This document shows, piece by piece, positions 47,670 through 55,961 of a stretch of DNA of 64,000 bases (positions are counted from its first letter, which is position 1; each line of letters opens with the position of its first letter). The notes under the pieces were generated by a model, which was not told the DNA's origin, did no database searches, and saw nothing but the letters and a program-made list of their open reading frames with translations. This DNA is from Wolbachia endosymbiont (group B) of Gerris lacustris. Lineage in GTDB: Bacteria > Pseudomonadota > Alphaproteobacteria > Rickettsiales > Anaplasmataceae. The stretch is from the NCBI RefSeq assembly GCF_964028355.1, contig NZ_OZ034761.1, positions 1,426,001-1,490,000 of the forward strand, read 5' to 3'. A program made the translations under genes and the position numbers.

Positions 47670-48195
47670 AACTATTGTCATGCATTCTGAAAAAGAGCTA
47701 TTTTTCTTCGATGAATCACGGTTTGGTACACATTCAAAAGTTGGACATGGGTGGTTTAAAAAAGGCAGTAGGACACAGGTTAAGGTAAAATTAGGTAGGG
47801 AAAATTTTTATCTCTATAGTGCAGTTAATCCCAGAAATGGAGAGAATTTTAGCTTATTTGCACCAAACGTCAACACTGCTTGTATAAATATATTCCTTGA
47901 ACAGATGTCGCAATATTTAGGAATACGAAAGGCTTTTCTCGTGATGGATTGCGCTAGTTGGCATAAGTCAAAAAGTTTAAAGATACCTAAAAATATCGAA
48001 ATTATATACCTACCACCATACTCACCTGACCTCAATCCTGTTGAGAGGTTTTGGTTATATATAAAACAGAACATTTTGCGCAATAAAATCTACGATACAA
48101 TTGTTCTGCTTGAGAGCGCTTTGTGTAATTTTATTACCTCTCTTTCCCCTTCCACGGTTAAACAACTCTGCAATGCTTCTTATTTGGTTCATTAA
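47620..48195 (+). CDS. IS630 transposase, catalytic frame (orfB), copy 4
   Basis: 191 residues with the DDE segments intact; differs from the other three copies by CNFITS instead of CKFITS near the C-terminus. Confidence 0.87.
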   Translation: MDRIKISKRSLKKNLNETIVMHSEKELFFFDESRFGTHSKVGHGWFKKGSRTQVKVKLGRENFYLYSAVNPRNGENFSLFAPNVNTACINIFLEQMSQYLGIRKAFLVMDCASWHKSKSLKIPKNIEIIYLPPYSPDLNPVERFWLYIKQNILRNKIYDTIVLLESALCNFITSLSPSTVKQLCNASYLVH

Positions 48196-48209
48196 TAATG
48201 AGAGTTGGT

Positions 48210-48550
48210 ATAAGTAGCTGATTTTTATGATGATGTCATCCGAGTAGTCCTCTTCCAGTCATTCCAGTGCTATTCCTTTCTTGTCATCCCAACGCTATTC
48301 CTTGGTGTAACTTTCCCCACCAAAATATAACCTGGACCAACTCTTCTTGTCATCCCAGTGCGTGACACTGGGATCCAGCCTTTCTTATTGGATCCCCCAG
48401 ACTGAGATGTTTATGCAAGAAATCCGCTGTAATCCAGTTTTACCTTATGATGATGTCATTCCGGTTTCCAGACATTGGTTCTTTATTTCTAGATTCCAGT
48501 GTCAGCTACTTGAATGACATTTTCAATGTTCGTACAGCTGTGCGTCACGC
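48210..48550. repeat. Dispersed imperfect-palindrome repeats, right block
   Basis: Continuation of the block at 46875-47080. Includes CCCAGTGCGTGACACTGGGA (48354-48373), an inverted repeat, and TTCCAGTGTCAGCTACTTGA (48495-48514), which nearly matches a segment inside murD at 49811. From 48551 to 48889 I see no gene; the short open frame at 48560-48775 on the minus strand looks like chance. An inverted repeat AACTGTT-AC-AACAGTT lies at about 48843-48858. Confidence 0.7.
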
Positions 48551-48889
48551 GCTGCTCTTTTAGTTATAAATATTAAGAAATTTACTAAATAAAAAAAGAC
48601 AAAAGAACCCCCGTATAGCGAGTTTTAATAATTTAAATTGATAATGTACTAACAAGCGCGATTTGACTAAATGTAGAAAAAATAAAAAAAGACATGCAGC
48701 CGCTATAATTTTATGTAATTTGCCAATAAATACATGAGTTTTTTTACTGAATTTTGTCGTTGAGCCCAAAAACAAGGATAAATACTCTTATTATCATAAT
48801 AAGGGAGTTGGCAAAATGTGTCAAGGGTTCTCTATTGACTGAAACTGTTACAACAGTTACGTGTTACCAAAAACCATTTAAGAAATCTG

Positions 48890-48918
48890 TTGTAATTTGT
48901 ACGATATTTTTATAAAAT
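48890..48918 (+). promoter_or_regulatory. sigma70-like promoter of murD
   Basis: TTGTAA (48890-48895), 17-base spacer, TAAAAT (48913-48918). Transcription would begin near 48925, 16 bases before the GTG start of murD. Confidence 0.5.
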
Positions 48919-48940
48919 AGTCCGCATAAATTATCTAGCA

Positions 48941-50449
48941 GTGCAACTAAACAAATACAAAAATCAAAGTGTTGCGGTTTTCGGTCTTGGTAAAACTGGT
49001 TTGTCTGTCATTAATGCTCTAACAAAGAGCAGTGCAAAAATATACGCATGGGATGATAATGAAGAGCAAATAGCAAATGCAAAAATAATATATAAAGAGT
49101 GTAATTTCATTCATCCCAATGAGCATAATTGGCATGAGATAAGCACACTAATTTTGAGCCCTGGGGTGCCAATAACAACGCATTGGATAGTAAAACTTGC
49201 AAGAAGCTTTGACTGCAAAATAAAATCAGACATTGAGCTATTTCTTGAAACTAAAACTACAAGCCAGAAGGTTGTCGGCATCACCGGAACAAATGGCAAA
49301 TCAACCACCACGTCACTAATAGGGCACATATTAAAATCCACAGGCAAAAAAGTAGCTATTGGAGGGAATTTAGGTGTGCCTATTTTGGATTTAGAGAGAA
49401 ACGCAGAAATTTATGTAATTGAATTTTCCTCTTTTCAATTGGAGCTAATAAATAAAATTAATGTAGACATTTCTGTATTGCTCAACATCACACCAGACCA
49501 CATAGATAGACATGAAAGTATGAATAACTACATAGCAACTAAATTAAAACTGATAAACAGTAGCAAGATTGCCGTGATAGGATGTGATAACAAAATTACC
49601 GCTGATGTATTCAATAAATTCACTGGAAACAAAATTCCAATTTCAGTAACATATTCCCTGGTGCCATTCCAGCGCGTGACCAGAAAAGAAAAACCATTGC
49701 CAACTACTCAGATGGCAGAGGGTAGTGCAAGAGATCTAATATCATTGGCAGATAACAATTTGCTTGATTATAGTGAACAGATTACTGGTATAGATCAAAA
49801 TTATCTGGATCCCAGTGTCAGCTACTTGGATGACAAAAGGGGCGCCGAGATCCAGGAGATCTCGCTAAAACTAGAGAATCACAACTTATCAATGAGTGAT
49901 ATGAAAGTAAACCTAGTATCCAATGTAGAAAATATAGTAGCTGCACACGCTGTGTGCAAGTTACTTGGAGTAGATAGCAGCACTATTGTCAATGAAATCA
50001 AATCCTTTCCAGGGCTAAGACACAGAAATGAATTTCTTGGCAAAATACATAATGTACTTTTTATCAACGATAGCAAAGCAACCAATGCAGAATCGACCGA
50101 AAAGGCAATTTTATCTTATAAAAACATATATTGGATTGTTGGCGGAAAAAGCAAAAAAGGCGGAATAGAATCATTAAGCAAGCATTTCACCAAGATTAGA
50201 AAAGCTTTTCTTATTGGAGAATCAACTGAAGTTTTTGCAAACATTATGGAGAACAAAATAGATTATATGAAGTGCTATAATCTAGAAAACGCATTTAAAC
50301 TGGCTTTTGAAGAGGCCATAAATAGCAAAGAAGAAGTAGCGATATTACTTTCTCCTGCATGTTCTTCTTTTGATCAGTGGAAAAATTTTGAAGAGCGCGG
50401 TGAAGCATTTTGCAGAATGTTTGAAAATCTCAGGTATAATTATATGTGA
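48941..50449 (+). CDS. murD: UDP-N-acetylmuramoylalanine-D-glutamate ligase with repeat insertion
   Basis: 502 residues from a GTG start, about 55 longer than usual MurD. ATP-binding GTNGKST at 116-122, EFSSFQLE at 161-168, NITPDHIDRH at 182-191, SKATNAEST and LLSPACSSFDQWKNFEERG near the end. It adds D-Glu in peptidoglycan/lipid II synthesis, a pathway Wolbachia retains. Between about residues 240 and 305, where the central domain ends, there is an extra segment encoded by dispersed-repeat DNA (GTGCCATTCCAGCGCGTGAC and CCCAGTGTCAGCTACTTGGA); the frame stays open. coq9-like gene follows after 18 bases. Confidence 0.93.
   Translation: MQLNKYKNQSVAVFGLGKTGLSVINALTKSSAKIYAWDDNEEQIANAKIIYKECNFIHPNEHNWHEISTLILSPGVPITTHWIVKLARSFDCKIKSDIELFLETKTTSQKVVGITGTNGKSTTTSLIGHILKSTGKKVAIGGNLGVPILDLERNAEIYVIEFSSFQLELINKINVDISVLLNITPDHIDRHESMNNYIATKLKLINSSKIAVIGCDNKITADVFNKFTGNKIPISVTYSLVPFQRVTRKEKPLPTTQMAEGSARDLISLADNNLLDYSEQITGIDQNYLDPSVSYLDDKRGAEIQEISLKLENHNLSMSDMKVNLVSNVENIVAAHAVCKLLGVDSSTIVNEIKSFPGLRHRNEFLGKIHNVLFINDSKATNAESTEKAILSYKNIYWIVGGKSKKGGIESLSKHFTKIRKAFLIGESTEVFANIMENKIDYMKCYNLENAFKLAFEEAINSKEEVAILLSPACSSFDQWKNFEERGEAFCRMFENLRYNYM
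49661..49842. repeat. Dispersed repeat inserted in frame within murD
   Basis: Starts GTGCCATTCCAGCGCGTGAC and ends with CTGGATCCCAGTGTCAGCTA then CTTGGATGAC. The second part closely matches 48496-48520 outside genes. About 165-180 bases, no stop codon in the murD frame. Exact boundaries are uncertain without an alignment. Confidence 0.65.
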
Positions 50450-50467
50450 TGTTTAGTATAATATTGT

Positions 50468-51058
50468 ATGGAACAAAAGTTAATAGTAGATGAGCTGATT
50501 AAGGTTATTCCATTTGAAGGAATAAGTGATGCAACCTTATTGAAAGTGTGCACGAACCTTAACCTAGCCAATAGTTTTTGTAAATTTCAAAATGGAATAT
50601 ATAGTGCTTTGGAGTACATAGCAGAGGACTTAAATAGCTCAATGGAAACTGAACTTTGGAATTCCAATTTAGAAGATATGAAGGTAAGAGAGCGGATAAA
50701 GTTAGCTGTCCAAATACGCCTTTCAAACTATGCTAAGTTACAAAATTACAGAGAGTTTTTAAAAAATGTTTTATCATTCTCTATATTACCCAAAAATACA
50801 TATTTTTCTAGTAAACTCTTGTACAGAACTGTTAGCGCGATTTGGTATGGCATTCATGATCAATCAACAGATTTTAACTACTATACAAAAAGAGCAATAT
50901 TAGCTGGAGTGTACTTAAGTACGATACTTTTTTTTATCAATGATTATTCAGAAGATTTTGCAGATACCCTGTCGTTTCTTGACAAACGTATCAACAATGT
51001 CATGACATTTCAAAAATTCAAAACTCGCTTAAAAGGAATCATAGGAAATTTCTTATAA
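50468..51058 (+). CDS. COQ9-family protein (ubiquinone biosynthesis)
   Basis: 196 residues, mostly helical. The C-terminal part TKRAILAGVYLSTILFFIND then YSEDFADTLSFLDKRINNVM matches the COQ9 family (TetR-like fold, lipid-binding), which in mitochondria and Alphaproteobacteria assists the Coq7 hydroxylation step. The family assignment is by recognition of this pattern. Located 18 bases after murD, no SD that stands out. Confidence 0.75.
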   Translation: MEQKLIVDELIKVIPFEGISDATLLKVCTNLNLANSFCKFQNGIYSALEYIAEDLNSSMETELWNSNLEDMKVRERIKLAVQIRLSNYAKLQNYREFLKNVLSFSILPKNTYFSSKLLYRTVSAIWYGIHDQSTDFNYYTKRAILAGVYLSTILFFINDYSEDFADTLSFLDKRINNVMTFQKFKTRLKGIIGNFL

Positions 51059-51062
51059 GCTA

Positions 51063-51395
51063 TTGATTGTTGGTAGAAAAGTACTTGAACACAATCCTGA
51101 AAAGGTTTGTGAAAATAAAAATGTTCATGCTGATCATAAAGAACATTTAGTTTATCGTGAGGATAATAATGGTATAACAAAATACAACAGTTACGAAGAA
51201 AAAGAAAATAAATTTATTGAAGAAGCGCATGAATATTTAATAGACTCTGAATTTAATAAAAATTTTGATCTAGGGCAGTACAGAATAAGTAATTTCTCCG
51301 GAAACTTGACGAAAATAGAACTGGAACTCATCAATGAAAAGTATATGAAAGTTCAAGTTAATAGAGAAAGAAAAATTATTCTCGCTATACCGTAG
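51063..51395 (+). CDS. Small hypothetical protein
   Basis: 110 residues, charged, no membrane segment, no family recognised. It lacks an early in-frame ATG; the start used here is TTG 51063, four bases after the COQ9-like stop, so the true start is uncertain. Its last 43 bases overlap the end of rsmD on the opposite strand. Being open over 110 codons and directly downstream of a gene supports it moderately. Confidence 0.45.
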   Translation: MIVGRKVLEHNPEKVCENKNVHADHKEHLVYREDNNGITKYNSYEEKENKFIEEAHEYLIDSEFNKNFDLGQYRISNFSGNLTKIELELINEKYMKVQVNRERKIILAIP

Positions 51396-51901
51396 GTGCG
51401 TTCCAAAATTATACTGAAGTTTTTATTGCACTCAAAATCTTCGTTTTTCCTAATCTCTAGAATTATCAATGCATCATCACTTAACCAGCCTGAGCGAGCT
51501 AGTCCATTCAACGTTGATTCAACTAGATTGCTATTGTAAGGTGGGTCTATAAAAACTATATCGCACTTTGAAGTAGGCCTTGGTAATCCGTTAGCATTGC
51601 AACAAATTAACGTGATATCGTTCGTAATTCCAAAATCTTCTGCTGTTTTTTTAGGCAGTTGCAAATTGTAATAATCTGAATCTACCATAAATGCATGTTT
51701 AGCACCTCGAGAAAGCGCTTCAAATGAAAAAGAGGCACTTCCACAGAATAAATCAAGCACATTCAAGTTATCAATAGGTTTTCTTGAAGAAAGTGTACTA
51801 AATATTGCTTCTCGGACGATACTCATAGTTGGCCGTGCAGCTAAATGCTTGTCTGTGGTTATTTTTCTTCCACGATATTTGCCTGCAGTAACACGTAGCA
51901 T
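51353..51901 (-). CDS. rsmD: 16S rRNA (guanine966-N2)-methyltransferase RsmD
   Basis: 182 residues. Starts MLRVTAGKYRGRKI, typical of RsmD; SAM motif VLDLFCGSASFSFEALSRGA (about 47-66) and the catalytic FIDPPY (about 117-122). Methylates G966 of 16S rRNA. Converges with the small hypothetical gene. Confidence 0.95.
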   Translation of the reverse strand: MLRVTAGKYRGRKITTDKHLAARPTMSIVREAIFSTLSSRKPIDNLNVLDLFCGSASFSFEALSRGAKHAFMVDSDYYNLQLPKKTAEDFGITNDITLICCNANGLPRPTSKCDIVFIDPPYNSNLVESTLNGLARSGWLSDDALIILEIRKNEDFECNKNFSIILERTYGIARIIFLSLLT

Positions 51902-52006
51902 ATAGAATAAGCTCCAAATTAACTAATTATTTAATAATACACATTTAATGTCAACATGGCTTTAGTAGTCTAATAGAGAGAAAGTTGCTTGTGGAGAAGT
52001 GCAAGA

Positions 52007-52636
52007 TCAATCGCCTTTCTTTGATTTATTTGCTATACTCACTGCACGACCAATCTCGTCTTGTAAATCATCATGGTTATTTTTTTCATCATGACTTAGC
52101 CCTTCAATTCTACTTTCTAACTCTAACTTAATTATAGTATTGATTTTCTCTATATTATCGAGGAAATTGTGACACTCTTCATCACTATATTCCTCACCAG
52201 ATGCTTTTTTTTCTATAAATAGACTTTTGAACCCTATTAGATCAGAACTCTGATCGGCATTCAACACAATATTTCTCTCTATAAAACTAAGATCTGATAG
52301 TAACAAACTAACCTCTAATAGATCTTCACTTTCAATGTTTGCAAGATTATCAAGATCGTCTAAAATAGAGAACATCTTAAGCTCCTTCTGTGCAATTTCT
52401 TTGTCTTCTTTGTCAAATTCTGACGATAGCCCTTTATCATCTATAAGTCTCTCATTCAGAGCTTTATTTAACTTTGAAAGACTAACATCACCTTGCTTAG
52501 TGCTATCTAGTAACAAATCTACCCTCGCTCTGCGCGCATTTAAAACATCATTGTAATCGTTTAACTTGATATTACCATCTTCGTCTTGCTGAAGACCATA
52601 ATAACTTAGCCCTTTGAAATTACGATTCTTCATCAT
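52007..52636 (-). CDS. Acidic hypothetical protein at the end of the virB6 operon
   Basis: 209 residues, Asp/Glu/Lys-rich, predicted helical with heptad-like stretches, no signal peptide or membrane segment. Its start (MMKNRNFKGL) lies inside the end of the fourth virB6 gene with a 17-base overlap, so it is very likely co-translated with it. I recognise no domain. Position suggests a T4SS accessory factor or a substrate; that is inference. Confidence 0.75.
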   Translation of the reverse strand: MMKNRNFKGLSYYGLQQDEDGNIKLNDYNDVLNARRARVDLLLDSTKQGDVSLSKLNKALNERLIDDKGLSSEFDKEDKEIAQKELKMFSILDDLDNLANIESEDLLEVSLLLSDLSFIERNIVLNADQSSDLIGFKSLFIEKKASGEEYSDEECHNFLDNIEKINTIIKLELESRIEGLSHDEKNNHDDLQDEIGRAVSIANKSKKGD

Positions 52637-55600
52637 TCTCTATGTTCTCATTCCTTTCATTATCTTGACGCTCTCTATCTTCTCCGGCACGTATAGCTTC
52701 TGTAGTGTTTTTTAGGGTTTCTGGTTCCGTACCTAATTTTCGATTTGATTGATTAGGCTTATTTTCTTTTGATGATTCATCTTCTTCTGGTTCTCTCTTG
52801 CGGCCAATAGTGTAGTCATGAAGCTTCTCAAGAAATTCCCGTCTATATGTTTTTGCTCTATAGAGTAGATTATGCTGGTAACCATCCTTTTCTCCTGTAG
52901 CAGGGTTAATTCCTATAGAGTCGAGACCATGTTCCCAAGTAAACTTCATAGCATCTTCTATTGTATAGCCCAAATGTGATCCTACATATCCTTTATAATA
53001 TTCTAAATATTTATCAATTCTTCTACGTGCAATATCTTCTTTATCAATTCCAAACGCCCTGTAGATTTTTTCCTCAAGCTTATCAACATCATTTTTAGGT
53101 AATGTTGCAAATTTTGTTGCTTCAATAGTAGCACCTACAAGCTTACGTGGCACATTAATAGCATATTTCAGCACACCCCCAACTCCTGGTATTCTACCTA
53201 GCAAATTAGCTGTACCTCCAGCTAATCTGTCCGGTACATGAGTAGCCCAATTACCTAAAGACTCTAGCCCTCCACCAATTTTATCTTGCATCTGTTGTTT
53301 TAATCCCTGCATTAAACCAGTCACAGGTGATGATTGATACATACTAGATATATTGTAAACACCAAACCCACCACCGGCAATGCTTGAGCCCATCTGTTGT
53401 ACAAACTCCTTCAAAGAAAACATCAAAAACGAAAGCAAGAACAATACAAAGATCTCTCCTGCGTTGATTAAATAACCTCTCTGTATGTCTTGCACCCTTT
53501 GGTAATCACTATTTTCTTTATAATTTTTGCAATCCTCACAATCTTTACATTTCTTACAGTATTCACTGTTGGGATCCTTATATAAATCATGAAGTTTCAG
53601 TATTCTACAACCTTGTTTTTTTATCGCACTCCGCACTAAAGATCTTATTTCATTAATTATTTCCCTATAACTATTGCATTTATTTATATCTTGACAGTAG
53701 CGTTTTATTATTTCACTAACATCACCTATCCTTTTCTCTATATTGTTGATCAGTAATATAATGTCAGCCCTCTCTGATGCATGAGATAAACTATTTGTTA
53801 AGCGTACTAGATCTTTTGCACTACAGCCATTACTAACTATCATATCACTTTCCGCAATATAGTGGTCTGCTGGATTATCTTTAGTTCCAGGAATTGGATT
53901 AAAGAAAGGATAATCTATATAACGAAAACCTTTATTAATGTAATCTGGTGGAAGAGGGATATATCCAGTGCCACCAGTAAACTTTACTGTACCACCTATT
54001 CTGCTTAGTTTTTCTATACCTTCTATATTCTTATCTACGTTCAATGGAGAAGCCTCTCCAATAGCATAAGGTACAAAAATTTGCCCTGGAGTCCAGCTAA
54101 AGTATTCTTTATCAATTATACAAAAACCACCAAATACCCATCTTGGAGCACATAACTTTATTTCAAGCCATTTATTATAGCACACAGTAAAGCCTAACTG
54201 TTTATAAAAGGTATTCATTATCATCGCAGCAAGTAATGACAGCAGGGTAAATATCATAATTGATTGCAAACAGAAACTAATACAGAATTTTATCCAACCC
54301 TCAAATAGACTTTTCAGTGGTGAAAATAAAATAGAGATTAGGAATAGCGGCATTATAGCTACAAGAAAAGCTATACCCATAAAACCAGAAAGGAATATTA
54401 TGTAAGCATACATACACAGCAGGAAATATAAGACAATCCCTATAAAAATTGCCGGTATCATAAGGAGACTTGCCCACATTTGATAATGTAAAAATGCTGC
54501 AAACTTTTTCCAAACAGAGTAAGCAAAAAACTTATTAAACATATCCTCCATGAAGCTAAACAATTTAGCTTCATTTCCTTGAGCAACGTTTGAATTACCT
54601 CCGGTGTTCATGTTGGGAGCAAAATTAGTAACTATGCTTATCAATTGTTCAAGACCTTTGACAAATAAAACAAGAAAATGATCATAGAAAAATCTAAAAC
54701 TTCCAGGAGATATAAGCACTATTACTAGAGTGATTTTCATCATTCTGATGAGCATATCATGCTTAGTTTCTCTTATCATTCCAAAAAGATAAAGAAGCGA
54801 TGAAATCACTATAAATAGAACAAGCAAGGAAAGAACAAAATTGTGAAAGCTCGTACTTCTTTCAGCTATATTTTGAAACATAGCTTGTGCAGATGCAGGA
54901 TCATTGCTATCAAAATGCTTTTTACAATTTTCGTTAATCAATAATACACATTTTAGATAGTTATAAACGTAATCAAAAAATCCAAAGGTACTTGGTTTCT
55001 GCACTCCGCTCAAAAATTCAAAAGAGTAGCCACCTGCATTATCTAGATAATATCTATCTAATATCTTTACATATATTTTCCATCCTTTTTCTAACCTCAC
55101 CGTATTACAATTCCTGTCCTGTAATGTGGTGTTATCTCTGTCTAAAGTAAAAAGCCCACTTCCATCTTCCGCTACGGAATTGTAACCTAGATGTACAGTA
55201 GGAGACTCAGGGTTACGCATGGATTTTAAATTTTCGTTAGGACTAGAATCGCTAGGCCTTTTAAATAAAAGATAAGCACCATGGCCGTTAGTAAACCAAC
55301 ATGGAGCACCGCGTTTTTCTCTGTTATCATCTTCACTAATACACTTGCAATTTACAGTACAACTTGCATTAGGACTACTTGAAATTTTTTGTGTACTAGA
55401 TTCGTAATCATTACAAATTAAGCAAAAGTCAGGCAAACTATTATCGCCTTGTTTACCTTCAAACTTAGTCGCATATTTTAGCTGTTCCAAGCTTTGCAAA
55501 TTATAACTACCTTTAGATTCTTTATTATTATTACTCCAAGACGTCCATGCACCATTTACTCGTACTACTAAACTATCTCCATTGGTTTCAAATCCAGTAT

Positions 55601-55865
55601 CTTTCCACTTCACCACTTGATTAGGGTGAAAACCATAATTGATTTCTCCGGTTTCAGGATCAATAGGTTCTCCACTTTCACCTTCTGGAAAAAACGCATC
55701 ATGACCGATTGGAAAATGAGCACCAATTGCAATAGGTTCAGGACCAAAATAATCAGCAGATATACATCTTGGAAAAGGCATATCATTCTTACCACAACCT
55801 GTAACCAGAACACAGATTACCAAAATTAATAACCTAAACCAACATTTGCCTAAGCGTGATTGCAT
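52620..55865 (-). CDS. virB6-4: VirB6 paralogue 4 (large T4SS inner-membrane protein with lipobox)
   Basis: 1081 residues. N-terminal lipoprotein-type signal (LVICVLVTGC, Cys about 24), a large extracytoplasmic domain (about 25-330), then a TrbL/VirB6 membrane core with several helices between about 335 and 560 and another near 795-815, and a long hydrophilic tail (about 870-1081) rich in charged residues. A Cys cluster CKKCKDCEDCKNYK lies before the last helix. VirB6 forms part of the inner-membrane complex that passes substrates. Last virB6 of the array, 96 bases after virB6-3. Confidence 0.92.
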   Translation of the reverse strand: MQSRLGKCWFRLLILVICVLVTGCGKNDMPFPRCISADYFGPEPIAIGAHFPIGHDAFFPEGESGEPIDPETGEINYGFHPNQVVKWKDTGFETNGDSLVVRVNGAWTSWSNNNKESKGSYNLQSLEQLKYATKFEGKQGDNSLPDFCLICNDYESSTQKISSSPNASCTVNCKCISEDDNREKRGAPCWFTNGHGAYLLFKRPSDSSPNENLKSMRNPESPTVHLGYNSVAEDGSGLFTLDRDNTTLQDRNCNTVRLEKGWKIYVKILDRYYLDNAGGYSFEFLSGVQKPSTFGFFDYVYNYLKCVLLINENCKKHFDSNDPASAQAMFQNIAERSTSFHNFVLSLLVLFIVISSLLYLFGMIRETKHDMLIRMMKITLVIVLISPGSFRFFYDHFLVLFVKGLEQLISIVTNFAPNMNTGGNSNVAQGNEAKLFSFMEDMFNKFFAYSVWKKFAAFLHYQMWASLLMIPAIFIGIVLYFLLCMYAYIIFLSGFMGIAFLVAIMPLFLISILFSPLKSLFEGWIKFCISFCLQSIMIFTLLSLLAAMIMNTFYKQLGFTVCYNKWLEIKLCAPRWVFGGFCIIDKEYFSWTPGQIFVPYAIGEASPLNVDKNIEGIEKLSRIGGTVKFTGGTGYIPLPPDYINKGFRYIDYPFFNPIPGTKDNPADHYIAESDMIVSNGCSAKDLVRLTNSLSHASERADIILLINNIEKRIGDVSEIIKRYCQDINKCNSYREIINEIRSLVRSAIKKQGCRILKLHDLYKDPNSEYCKKCKDCEDCKNYKENSDYQRVQDIQRGYLINAGEIFVLFLLSFLMFSLKEFVQQMGSSIAGGGFGVYNISSMYQSSPVTGLMQGLKQQMQDKIGGGLESLGNWATHVPDRLAGGTANLLGRIPGVGGVLKYAINVPRKLVGATIEATKFATLPKNDVDKLEEKIYRAFGIDKEDIARRRIDKYLEYYKGYVGSHLGYTIEDAMKFTWEHGLDSIGINPATGEKDGYQHNLLYRAKTYRREFLEKLHDYTIGRKREPEEDESSKENKPNQSNRKLGTEPETLKNTTEAIRAGEDRERQDNERNENIENDEES

Positions 55866-55961
55866 ACCTAAACTTTTTCCAATACAGAATAAATTTCTAA
55901 AACCTTACTTCAAATATCTTTTTAATTAGTTACTCCATATATCTCATCAATCTTCCTTGAC

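Larger units (their letters stand above)
47110..48208 (+). mobile_element. IS630-family insertion sequence, copy 4
   Basis: 1099 bases, flanked by TA (47108-47109 and 48209-48210). It interrupts the dispersed repeat block: AAGTAGCTGAT with TGTCATCCGAGTAG is found on both sides. orfB has one Lys to Asn change compared with the other copies. Confidence 0.95.

Noticed and set aside
48560..48775. 71-codon minus-strand frame near the repeat block
   Set aside because: Phe/Leu-rich low-complexity translation of AT-rich DNA with no start signal.
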